From NCBI GenBank assembly GCA_017550145.1, contig JAFZQG010000004.1, positions 372,001-436,000 on the forward strand: a stretch of 64,000 nucleotides of DNA. Direction: 5' to 3'. Shown here one piece after another: positions 33,378 through 40,877 of the stretch; position 1 is the stretch's first letter, and each line of letters starts with the position of its first letter. Under the pieces are notes generated by a model, which was given only the letters and a program-made list of their open reading frames with translations, ran no database searches and was not told the DNA's origin. The DNA comes from Erysipelotrichaceae bacterium (GTDB lineage: Bacteria; Bacillota_I; Bacilli_A; Erysipelotrichales; Erysipelotrichaceae). A program made the translations under genes and the position numbers.

Positions 33378-34002
33378 GGAAGAAAGAAAGACAATCATTA
33401 TTACGACTCTGCTGTCACTGTTTCCTTTAATATTGGGATTGATCCTGTGGAACAGACTTCCTGATCAGATTGCGATGCATTATGATATTTCGGGTACGGC
33501 AGATTCTTATTATTCCAAACCGGTAGCCGTGTTGTTTAATCTGATATTTCCGGCAGTACAGCTGATCTGTGCTTTTGGAACAATGTCTGATCCGAAAAAC
33601 AGTGATAAGAATGATAAGGTCATTAATCTGGTTATGTGGATCATACCTCTGATAGCAGCATTTACGAGTATCGTAATATACGGTAATGCCCTGAATATGA
33701 ATATCGATGTGAGAGTCTCGATAATGATCCTGGTTGGTTTCGTCTTTATCGTGATCGGTAATTATCTGCCGAAGTGCCGTCAGAACTATACCATCGGTAT
33801 TAAAGTTCCCTGGACTCTTAACGATCAGGAGAACTGGGATAAGACCCATCGTTTTGCGGGTTATGTATTTGTTATCGGCGGGATCCTGATGTTTATTTCG
33901 GCATTCATCGGTAACTACTATATAAGCATTATCGGTATAATAATTATCTCAATACTGCCGATCGGATATTCCTATCTCTTATACATCAGAAAGAAAGCAT
34001 AA
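33364..34002 (+). CDS. SdpI/DUF1648-family membrane protein
   Basis: About 212 residues from the ATG at 33364 (an ATG three codons earlier is too close to the ribosome site). DUF1648 core: LILWNRLPDQIAMHYDISGTADSYYSKP after the first membrane segment; SdpI part: IGIKVPWTLNDQENWDKTHRFAGYVFVIGG with the last two segments. About six membrane spans in all. In Bacillus SdpI gives immunity to the SdpC toxin and controls SdpR. No SdpC-like toxin is in this window. It overlaps the regulator gene by 14 bases. Confidence 0.85.
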   Translation: MDRIKEERKTIIITTLLSLFPLILGLILWNRLPDQIAMHYDISGTADSYYSKPVAVLFNLIFPAVQLICAFGTMSDPKNSDKNDKVINLVMWIIPLIAAFTSIVIYGNALNMNIDVRVSIMILVGFVFIVIGNYLPKCRQNYTIGIKVPWTLNDQENWDKTHRFAGYVFVIGGILMFISAFIGNYYISIIGIIIISILPIGYSYLLYIRKKA

Positions 34003-34034
34003 AAAAAGCATGAGGCTCACAACAGTGAGCCTCA
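34003..34034 (-). terminator. Terminator of the alcohol dehydrogenase gene
   Basis: TGAGGCTCAC and GTGAGCCTCA form a 10-bp stem with a four-base loop (34011-34034). The T-run (seven bases) is on the minus strand, so it serves the gene ending at 34047. Confidence 0.85.
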
Positions 34035-34046
34035 AATACTATTTAC

Positions 34047-35195
34047 TTACATTAATGACAGGAACATTTCCTTGATATCCGCAACGGTTACCGGACGAGG
34101 GTTACCAGGTGTGCAGGCATCCTTGAAGGCATCGGCTGATAAGGCATCGACATCTTCCATCGGTACAACGTTCTTTAAGGACATTTCGATACCGACATCT
34201 TCACCGAGTTTCTTGACGGCAGCGACTGCAGCGTTTCTGGCTTCTTCAAGCGGTAAGGTATAAGCACCTTCAACACCAAAGGCAGCAGCGATATCACGGT
34301 ATTTCTCACCGGTTACCGGAGCGTTATAAGCCATAACGGTCGGTAATAAGGTCGCACAGGCTTTGCCATGAGGCATATTGTAGTAGGCGGATAAGGTATG
34401 AGCCATGGAGTGGTCAACACCGAGTCCGACATTGGAGAAGCCCATACCGGCAATATACTGTGCCAGAGCCATAGCTTCACGTCCCTTAGGATCGTTGTTT
34501 ACAGCAGCTCTGAGGTTCTTGGCGATCATCTGGATAGCCTTGATATGGAACATATCCGATAATTCCCAGGCACCACCGGTAATATAACCTTCGATCGCAT
34601 GAGTTAAAGCATCCATGCCGGTTGCGGCAGTTAAGCCAGCAGGCATTGAGGACATCATATCCGGATCGACAAAAGCGATGACCGGGATATCATGAACGTC
34701 GACACAGACGAATTTACGTTTGTTTTCCGGGTCGGTAATAACGTAGTTGATCGTTACTTCGGCAGCTGTTCCGGCTGTTGTCGGTACAGCTAAGATCGGT
34801 GTGCAAGGATTCTTGGTAGGAGCTACGCCTTCCAGTGATCTGACATCAGCGAATTCCGGGTTGGTATTGATGATACCGATGGCTTTAGCTGTATCCATTG
34901 AAGAACCGCCACCTATAGCGATAATGCAGTCGGCATTGGAGTCCGCAAAGGCCTTTACACCGGACTGGACATTTTCAATGGTCGGGTTTGGCTGAATATT
35001 GGAATACAGAGTATAAGCTATACCTGCTTCAGATAATAAATCCGTTACTTTGGCGGTAATACCGAATTTGACCAGATCAGGGTCAGATGCGACAAAGGCT
35101 TTCTTGTAGCCTCTGGCTTTCATTTCGTTAGGGATTTCTTTGATGGCCCCTGCGCCATGATACGATGTTTCGTTAAGAATAAAACGATTTGCCAT
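34047..35195 (-). CDS. Iron-containing alcohol dehydrogenase, FucO-like (lactaldehyde reductase)
   Basis: A 382-residue protein from the ATG at 35195, which has CGGAGG upstream; the longer frame to 35252 includes that site. NAD-binding GGGSSMDTAKAIG and PTTAGTAAEVT, and the iron-binding region DALTHAIEGY with HSMAHTLSAYYNMPHG (His residues) are all present. The family reduces lactaldehyde or other short aldehydes with NADH, which would fit deoxysugar fermentation, but no fucose or rhamnose genes are in the window. A single gene with its own terminator. Confidence 0.88.
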   Translation of the reverse strand: MANRFILNETSYHGAGAIKEIPNEMKARGYKKAFVASDPDLVKFGITAKVTDLLSEAGIAYTLYSNIQPNPTIENVQSGVKAFADSNADCIIAIGGGSSMDTAKAIGIINTNPEFADVRSLEGVAPTKNPCTPILAVPTTAGTAAEVTINYVITDPENKRKFVCVDVHDIPVIAFVDPDMMSSMPAGLTAATGMDALTHAIEGYITGGAWELSDMFHIKAIQMIAKNLRAAVNNDPKGREAMALAQYIAGMGFSNVGLGVDHSMAHTLSAYYNMPHGKACATLLPTVMAYNAPVTGEKYRDIAAAFGVEGAYTLPLEEARNAAVAAVKKLGEDVGIEMSLKNVVPMEDVDALSADAFKDACTPGNPRPVTVADIKEMFLSLM

Positions 35196-35371
35196 ATATT
35201 TTCCTCCGTTTTTGTATCTAAATAAAGTATACTCATATGTTAAAAAATTCACAAGATATATGCTCAGAGGGTTTACAGATAGTCATAATTCGGCTAAAAT
35301 TTAGTGAATGCATGGAAAACTGTGCATTTTACCGAAAGGGAAAGCGGATCATGGATCCGCAGGTATAGATT

Positions 35372-36118
35372 ATGAACGCTAAATACTTTAAATTCGGAAC
35401 GGGAGAAAAGGTGATGCTCATGATACCGGGACTGAGCCTTCTGCCCGTATCTTTAGCTAAAGCTCAGATCGAGAGTGCCTACAGCATTTTCTGTGAAGAA
35501 TATACGGTTTATGTCTTTGACGGACCGGAAGTAATCGACGAATCAGACGATCTTTTTGATGCGGCCAATGATATTTATGACATGATCATTGAACTGGGAT
35601 TAAAGGATATCTATCTGTTTGGTGTATCGGCCGGCGGTATGATTTCCCAGGTCCTGGCTCTCGAACATCCGGAATTATTCAAGAAGATGGTCTTGTGTTC
35701 GACTACGGATGGCGATGTCAACAACGAAAAGTTCAAATACTGGTATGAGTATGCCCAAAAGAAGGATCTGATCGCTTTAATCGACAGTTTCATGAAAAAT
35801 GTCTATTCTCAAGAGGTCTATGAAACCAATCTGGATAGTGCCATTATGGTTTACAAGAATCTTACGGATGAAGATTTCAAATACTTTCTGGTCAAGCTTA
35901 AGGCATGCAGAGAATTTGACCTGAAGGACAGAGTAAGCGAAATAAAAGTTCCGACTTTAATTATCGGATCAAGAAAAGATCAGATCTACAGTGCAGATAT
36001 GATGGAAGATATGGCCAAGAGGATCGGATGTGAAAGTTATTTCTACGACGGTTATTCACATGCGGTCTATGATGAAGCAGAAGACTTCAAGAAACGCGTT
36101 TACGATTTCTATAAGTAA
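35372..36118 (+). CDS. Alpha/beta hydrolase
   Basis: A 248-residue hydrolase with LMIPGLSLLP in place of the usual HG oxyanion motif, nucleophile elbow GVSAGG (Ser86), acid region LIIGSRKDQIY and GYSHAVYDEAEDF with the catalytic His. No lid domain is seen. Substrate unknown. A perfect 7-bp inverted repeat, GCGGATC/GATCCGC (35344-35360), lies 11 bases before the ATG and may regulate it. No strong ribosome site. Confidence 0.8.
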   Translation: MNAKYFKFGTGEKVMLMIPGLSLLPVSLAKAQIESAYSIFCEEYTVYVFDGPEVIDESDDLFDAANDIYDMIIELGLKDIYLFGVSAGGMISQVLALEHPELFKKMVLCSTTDGDVNNEKFKYWYEYAQKKDLIALIDSFMKNVYSQEVYETNLDSAIMVYKNLTDEDFKYFLVKLKACREFDLKDRVSEIKVPTLIIGSRKDQIYSADMMEDMAKRIGCESYFYDGYSHAVYDEAEDFKKRVYDFYK

Positions 36119-36146
36119 GATTAAGCAGCCATAAGATACAAAGGGC

Positions 36147-36152
36147 TATAAT
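36147..36152 (+). promoter_or_regulatory. Candidate -10 box of the dipeptidase gene
   Basis: TATAAT 28 bases before the ATG at 36181, with AAGGGGG as the ribosome site between. A conventional leadered arrangement, unlike several neighbours. Confidence 0.4.
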
Positions 36153-36180
36153 ATAACTTGGAAACAAGGGGGATTTTATT

Positions 36181-37641
36181 ATGGCCTGTACAACAATACT
36201 GGTAGGAAAGAAAGCAAGTTATGACGGTTCGACAATGATTGCCCGTGATGATGACGGAAGAATCGATGTAAAGAAACTGATCGTGGTTGAACCGGATAAG
36301 CAGCCGAGAAAATATGTCAGCAAGATCGCACATCTGACGATCGAATTGCCTGATAAACCTTTAAGATATACTTCGACTCCGAATGTGGATAAGAAGAACG
36401 GAACCTGGGCAGCCAATGGCATCAATGAAGCCAATGTCGGTATGACCGCTACCGAGACTATTACATCCAATCCGAGAGTCATCGGTGCCGATCCGTATGT
36501 AGTCTATCAGGAAAGAAAAGGCAAGCAGAAAGAAGTACCGGGCGGTATCGGTGAAGAAGATCTGGTCGTTCTGGTCCTTCCGTATATAAAGACAGCCAGA
36601 CAGGGTGTCGAAAGACTGGGTGCTTTATTGGAGAAATACGGTACCTATGAAGCCAACGGCATTGCGTTCAATGATGAGAATGAAGTCTGGTGGCTGGAGA
36701 CGATCGGCGGTCATCACTGGATCGCCAAGCGCGTCAAGGATGAAGAGTATGTCATCATGCCTAACCAGTTCGGTATCGATAACTTCGATCTGGAAGATGC
36801 CTATGGTGCAAAGAAGGATCATCTCTGCAGCAAGGATCTCAAGAAGTTCATTAAGGACAACCATCTGAATCTCAATCAGGGCAAGGTCTTCAATCCGCGT
36901 TATGTCTTCGGTTCCCATTCCGATGCGGATCATGTATACAATACGCCGCGTGCCTGGTATATGGGCCGTTACTTCAATCCTAATACCTATAAGTGGGATG
37001 GCGAGAATGCGGATTTCAATCCGGAGAGTGATGATATTCCATGGTCAATGGTTCCGGAAAAGAAGATCACCGTTGAAGATGTGAAATATATCCTGTCATC
37101 TTACTATCAGGGTACGCCATATAATCCTTATCAGAAAAACGATAATCCGAAAAAAGGAATCTACCGTCCGATCGGTATCAACAGGACCGGTGTTATGGCC
37201 GTCTTACAGATCAGAGGTTATATGCCTGCGAAACTGAAAGGTGTGGAATGGATCTGTTTCGGTGCCAATCCGTTTAACACGGTCGTACCGTTATACACAA
37301 ATGTTTCCAGGATGCCTAAGTATATGAGCGAAGTCTCACCGGAAGTATCAACCGATTCCTTCTACTGGGGTTCAAGACTTCTTGGCGCCTTGGCTGATCC
37401 GAATTTCGGAACCTGTGTTCAGCTGATCGAAAGATATCAGTTAAGCGTTCCAAGCAAAGGCTATGCCTTGGTTAACGAATATGATCAGAAGATGATCAAG
37501 GCTAAGGATTATTCATTGATCGAAGAGGCCAATGAGAAGATCTGCGAAATGGCTAAAAAAGAAACCATCGATACTCTGGGCAAAGTGCTTCATGATGCGA
37601 CAGTGCATATGAAGTGTGCTTATTCCAGAGCCGATAACTAA
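36181..37641 (+). CDS. C69-family dipeptidase, PepDA-like
   Basis: A 486-residue N-terminal-nucleophile hydrolase. The start MACTTILVGKKASYDGSTMIARDDDG is the PepD signature, with Cys3 as the nucleophile freed by removal of the first residues. The body has YEANGIAFNDENEVWWLETIGGHHW and GSRLLGAL. It cleaves a broad range of dipeptides in the cytoplasm. AAGGGGG precedes the ATG. It stands just before the yjjI gene but has its own promoter. Confidence 0.92.
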   Translation: MACTTILVGKKASYDGSTMIARDDDGRIDVKKLIVVEPDKQPRKYVSKIAHLTIELPDKPLRYTSTPNVDKKNGTWAANGINEANVGMTATETITSNPRVIGADPYVVYQERKGKQKEVPGGIGEEDLVVLVLPYIKTARQGVERLGALLEKYGTYEANGIAFNDENEVWWLETIGGHHWIAKRVKDEEYVIMPNQFGIDNFDLEDAYGAKKDHLCSKDLKKFIKDNHLNLNQGKVFNPRYVFGSHSDADHVYNTPRAWYMGRYFNPNTYKWDGENADFNPESDDIPWSMVPEKKITVEDVKYILSSYYQGTPYNPYQKNDNPKKGIYRPIGINRTGVMAVLQIRGYMPAKLKGVEWICFGANPFNTVVPLYTNVSRMPKYMSEVSPEVSTDSFYWGSRLLGALADPNFGTCVQLIERYQLSVPSKGYALVNEYDQKMIKAKDYSLIEEANEKICEMAKKETIDTLGKVLHDATVHMKCAYSRADN

Positions 37642-37677
37642 CTGTTACAATATATTCAAGAAAACGGAGAAATTCCT

Positions 37678-39186
37678 ATGAGTGAAGCATTAAATGTCGT
37701 TACCAATCCAACTCTGACCTATGATCAGACCCTGCTGGCTTTAGCCAAAATCGGTGAAGATTCCGATAATACCATCAGGTTTTCCGATGAATACTATAAA
37801 GCCAAAGCCGAAGGAGCACTCTGCGATCTGAATGAAGGTCATCTGCCATATCGTCCGCGCTATATCTGTCCGGATTATGAACTTTTATTCAGTAAAGGCT
37901 GTGACTTTTTAGGACTGACTCCTCCTAATGACCTCTTGGAGGCTGTCAATAATCTGGAGATCTTCTATTCCCATGTGCCATCAGTCACCGCTTATCCGGT
38001 CTATTTAGGCGATCTGGATAAACTGCTGGAACCTTTTGTATTAAAAGAGGACAGGGAATATGCAAAGAAAGTTTTGAGATTATTCCTTTTACATATCGAT
38101 AAGGTCCTGACCGATTCCTTTGTCCATGCGGATATCGGACCAAAGGATTCTATTACAGCCAGAATCTTACTGGAACTCACGGAAGAGATGCAGCTGGCGA
38201 TCCCGAATATTACCTTAAGATATGATCCGGAACTGACCAGCGATGATTTCGCTTTGGCATGTATTAAATGTATGCTTAAGACAGCCAAACCTTCTTTTGC
38301 GAATCACAGAATGTTTGTGAAGGAATGGGGCGAAGACTATGCGATCGCTTCCTGCTACAACGGTTTAAAGAAAGCCGGTGGCGGTTTTACGCTTCCGCGT
38401 CTGAAACTCTACGAGTGTTCATTACCGGCCAAGGATGTTGAGGATTTCTTAAACAATGTCTTGCCGAAATACATCGATCTGCAGCTTGAATACATGGACA
38501 AACGTGTTAAGTTCTGTGTCGAAGAATCCAATTTCTTCAAGGCAAACTTCTTGGTAACCGAAGGCTTCGTAAAACAGGAAAACTTTACCGGCATGTTCGG
38601 ACTGGTGGGGCTGGCTGAGTGTGTCAATCATCTCTTACATATCGAAGACAAGAAGAAGGGCTTCGGTCTGAATAAAGAAGCTACTGATCTGGGTTTAAGA
38701 ATCATGGACGTCATCGACAAACGCGTTAAGGAACATGTCGCTCCTTATTGTGATGCGTTTGATCACCGTTACCGTCTCCATGCGCAGGTCGGTATTGATA
38801 CTGACGGTATGGAAGATTCTCCGGGTACGAGAATTCCGATCTTTGCGGAACCGACGATCCTGGAACAGTTACAGGTCAATGAACAGTTCCATCCGTACTT
38901 CCCGACCGGAACCGGTGATATCTTCAAATTCGAAGAAACCTATGAAAAGACTCCGGAAGCTATCCTTCCGATCATCAAAGGCTCTCTGAGCAGAGGCTTA
39001 CGTTACTTCTCCGGTTATCTTGAGAACTGCGATGTGGTGAGAGTTACGGGTTATCTGGTCAAGAAATCCGAAATCGAAAAACTCAACCAGAAGAAGCAGT
39101 CTTTAAACAACGTTACCGTTTTCGGTAAGGGTGCTCAGGACGGAGCTCACGCTTTAGACAGAAGAGTTGTACGTCATGACGATTAG
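37678..39186 (+). CDS. yjjI: YjjI-family glycyl-radical enzyme
   Basis: A 502-residue protein, the length of YjjI (DUF3029). The glycyl-radical motif is RVTGYL with Gly458, 44 residues from the end; LVGLAECVNHLL holds the probable active-site Cys. The fold is that of pyruvate formate-lyase-type enzymes, which use a protein radical and are destroyed by oxygen. The reaction of YjjI is not known. Its activating enzyme follows, overlapping by 11 bases. CGGAG lies before the ATG. Confidence 0.88.
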   Translation: MSEALNVVTNPTLTYDQTLLALAKIGEDSDNTIRFSDEYYKAKAEGALCDLNEGHLPYRPRYICPDYELLFSKGCDFLGLTPPNDLLEAVNNLEIFYSHVPSVTAYPVYLGDLDKLLEPFVLKEDREYAKKVLRLFLLHIDKVLTDSFVHADIGPKDSITARILLELTEEMQLAIPNITLRYDPELTSDDFALACIKCMLKTAKPSFANHRMFVKEWGEDYAIASCYNGLKKAGGGFTLPRLKLYECSLPAKDVEDFLNNVLPKYIDLQLEYMDKRVKFCVEESNFFKANFLVTEGFVKQENFTGMFGLVGLAECVNHLLHIEDKKKGFGLNKEATDLGLRIMDVIDKRVKEHVAPYCDAFDHRYRLHAQVGIDTDGMEDSPGTRIPIFAEPTILEQLQVNEQFHPYFPTGTGDIFKFEETYEKTPEAILPIIKGSLSRGLRYFSGYLENCDVVRVTGYLVKKSEIEKLNQKKQSLNNVTVFGKGAQDGAHALDRRVVRHDD

Positions 39187-40018
39187 TGCACCGGTAAACA
39201 GAATCATTCCTTTTTCCAATGTGGATGGTCCATCTAACAGGATGGCCATCTTTTTTCAGGAGTGCATGTTTAACTGTCGCTTCTGTCATAATCCGGAAAC
39301 GATCAATATGTGCATCAACTGCGGAGCCTGTGTGAAGACCTGTCCGGTCAAAGCCTTAAGTATCGTTGATGGCAAAGTTGTCTGGGATAAGAGTATCTGT
39401 GTCGGCTGTGATACCTGCATCAAAACCTGTCAGAATAATTCTTCACCGAAGATCACCTGGATGAGTGTCGATGAGGTTCTGGAAGAAATCAAAAAGGTTT
39501 CACCATATATTACAGGCATTACCTTATCAGGCGGTGAATGCACGATCCGTAAGGATTTCATTATCAAACTCTTTCCTAAAGTAAAGGAAATGGGATTAAC
39601 GGCTTTACTTGATTCCAACGGTTCTCTGGATTTCGAAGAAAACAAAGAGATCCTGGAATACTGCGACGGAGTAATGTTGGATGTGAAAGCCTATAATAAG
39701 GAATTCTCCGACTGGTTAATAAGATATCCGAATGAAGTAATCCTAAAGAATCTCGAATATCTGCTTAAGGTCAATAAGCTTTATGAAGTAAGAACCATCA
39801 TCTTCCCTGATCGGGATAAGGATAATGAAGAGACCGTTACCTATGTCTCCAATATCATCAAGGATAAGTGTTTCTACAAGATCATCCGTTACCGTCAGTT
39901 CGGTGTCCGTGATGAAGAACGTAAAGTCCTGGGAGATTTTACGACCGATGAAGAATATGCCTTGAAATATGTCAAACTGGCTAAACAGCTGGGTGCAACC
40001 AAGGCTTATCTGATATAA
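39176..40018 (+). CDS. yjjW: Glycyl-radical enzyme activase, YjjW-like
   Basis: About 280 residues from the ATG at 39176 (a TTG at 39167 is less likely), beginning inside yjjI. The radical SAM cluster is CMFNCRFC (Cx3Cx2C). Two ferredoxin-type [4Fe-4S] motifs follow: CINCGACVKTCP and CVGCDTCIKTCQ. LSGGECTIRKDF is the SAM-binding GGE motif. It abstracts hydrogen from the partner's glycine to start the radical. The pairing with yjjI fixes the assignment. Confidence 0.9.
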   Translation: MTISAPVNRIIPFSNVDGPSNRMAIFFQECMFNCRFCHNPETINMCINCGACVKTCPVKALSIVDGKVVWDKSICVGCDTCIKTCQNNSSPKITWMSVDEVLEEIKKVSPYITGITLSGGECTIRKDFIIKLFPKVKEMGLTALLDSNGSLDFEENKEILEYCDGVMLDVKAYNKEFSDWLIRYPNEVILKNLEYLLKVNKLYEVRTIIFPDRDKDNEETVTYVSNIIKDKCFYKIIRYRQFGVRDEERKVLGDFTTDEEYALKYVKLAKQLGATKAYLI

Positions 40019-40041
40019 AGAGGTTCAACACCTCTTTTCTT
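40017..40041 (+). terminator. Terminator after yjjW
   Basis: AAAGAGG and CCTCTTTT form a 7-bp stem with a seven-base loop, overlapping the stop codon. Confidence 0.75.
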
Positions 40042-40120
40042 ACGGATAGTATTTCTTGTATCAGAAAATATGAGTGCTAGAATAGTAAAAAAGAAATAAA
40101 TATACGCAAGGAGGCTCTGA

Positions 40121-40696
40121 ATGAATAACAGAATAAAGAAACTTGTTTTCACGGCAATGTTTGCGGTTATAAATTATGTGGCATTTACTTACGGTAAGAT
40201 AACCATTCCGGTTACGGCCGGAACCTCAACAGCCATTCATATTGCCAATGCGATCGTTGTCTTATCATCATGGTTCTTGGGACCTGTCTATGGCGGATTA
40301 TCAGGTGCTATCGGATTATCTATTGCCGATGTGCTTGATCCAAGATATATTACTTCAGCGCCAAAGACTTTCCTGTTGAAATTCCTGATCGGTCTGATCT
40401 CCGGCTCTGTAGCTAAACATTTCGGCTTAAAAGAAAAGACTGACCGCAAGGAAATCATTACAGTAGCAGCTACTTCGGCAATTGCGGGCTTGGGCTTCAA
40501 TGTAATAGCTGATCCGATCGTCGGTTATCTCTACCGTAATTATCTCTTGGGTATTCCTCAGGAAGCAGCCAAGATCATTGCGACCTGGGTAGCCGGTTCA
40601 ACAGCTATCAATGCGGTAATCTGTGTCTTTGTTTCCGTTATCCTGTATCTGGCTTTATACAAATCATTCTTACCGAGACTGCCTAAGGATGAATAA
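40121..40696 (+). CDS. ECF transporter S component
   Basis: A 191-residue membrane protein with about six segments. IPVTAGTSTAIHIANAIVVLSSWFLGPVYGGLSGAIGLSIADVL and SAPKTFLLKFLIGLISG are typical of the ECF_ribofla_trS/DUF1393 group of vitamin-binding subunits. The subunit binds the vitamin and shares the general EcfAA'T module encoded elsewhere. The vitamin cannot be named from this; no riboswitch lies in the 80-base upstream region. AAGGAGG precedes the ATG. A 12-codon ORF with its own -10 box follows. Confidence 0.82.
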   Translation: MNNRIKKLVFTAMFAVINYVAFTYGKITIPVTAGTSTAIHIANAIVVLSSWFLGPVYGGLSGAIGLSIADVLDPRYITSAPKTFLLKFLIGLISGSVAKHFGLKEKTDRKEIITVAATSAIAGLGFNVIADPIVGYLYRNYLLGIPQEAAKIIATWVAGSTAINAVICVFVSVILYLALYKSFLPRLPKDE

Positions 40697-40708
40697 GTAA
40701 ACACAAAA

Positions 40709-40717
40709 TGATATGAT
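40709..40717 (+). promoter_or_regulatory. Extended -10 promoter of the 12-codon unit
   Basis: TGATATGAT, identical to the nonamer at 25567. It predicts a start near 40724, right at the AGGAGG of the short ORF. Confidence 0.4.
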
Positions 40718-40738
40718 TATGTCAGGAGGTATACTTTC

Positions 40739-40777
40739 ATGAAAGAAAAATATATTACTCCTGATTACAGGTATTAA
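40739..40777 (+). CDS. Short peptide ORF, 12 codons (MKEKYITPDYRY)
   Basis: ATG at 40739, AGGAGG at 40724-40729, nine bases upstream. TCAGGAG (40722-40728), covering the ribosome site, is the exact complement of CTCCTGA (40758-40764) inside the ORF, so the mRNA could fold to hide it. An 18-bp perfect palindrome (40767-40784) overlaps the stop, and a strong terminator follows. It may be a leader peptide, a signalling peptide or a regulatory RNA. Translation is unproven. Confidence 0.4.
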   Translation: MKEKYITPDYRY

Positions 40778-40793
40778 TACCTGTTTCCATATT

Positions 40794-40818
40794 ACGCAGG
40801 CTGAGGCTTGCGTTTTTT
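40794..40818 (+). terminator. Terminator of the ECF/short-peptide unit
   Basis: ACGCAGGC pairs with GCTTGCGT (one G-T pair, loop TGAG), followed by TTTTT. Confidence 0.85.
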
Positions 40819-40824
40819 AATGCA

Positions 40825-40856
40825 CAAAAAAAGAAACAGAACGGATCTGTTTCTTT
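40825..40856 (-). terminator. Terminator of the hydrolase-membrane fusion gene
   Basis: AAAGAAACAGA and TCTGTTTCTTT form an 11-bp stem with a five-base loop; the T-run is on the minus strand. Confidence 0.85.
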
Positions 40857-40877
40857 GAAGATATACTGTAATGATTC

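Noticed and set aside
40040..40120. Vitamin riboswitch before the ECF S-component gene
   Set aside because: The space is only about 80 bases and shows no FMN, TPP, folate or preQ1 core motif.
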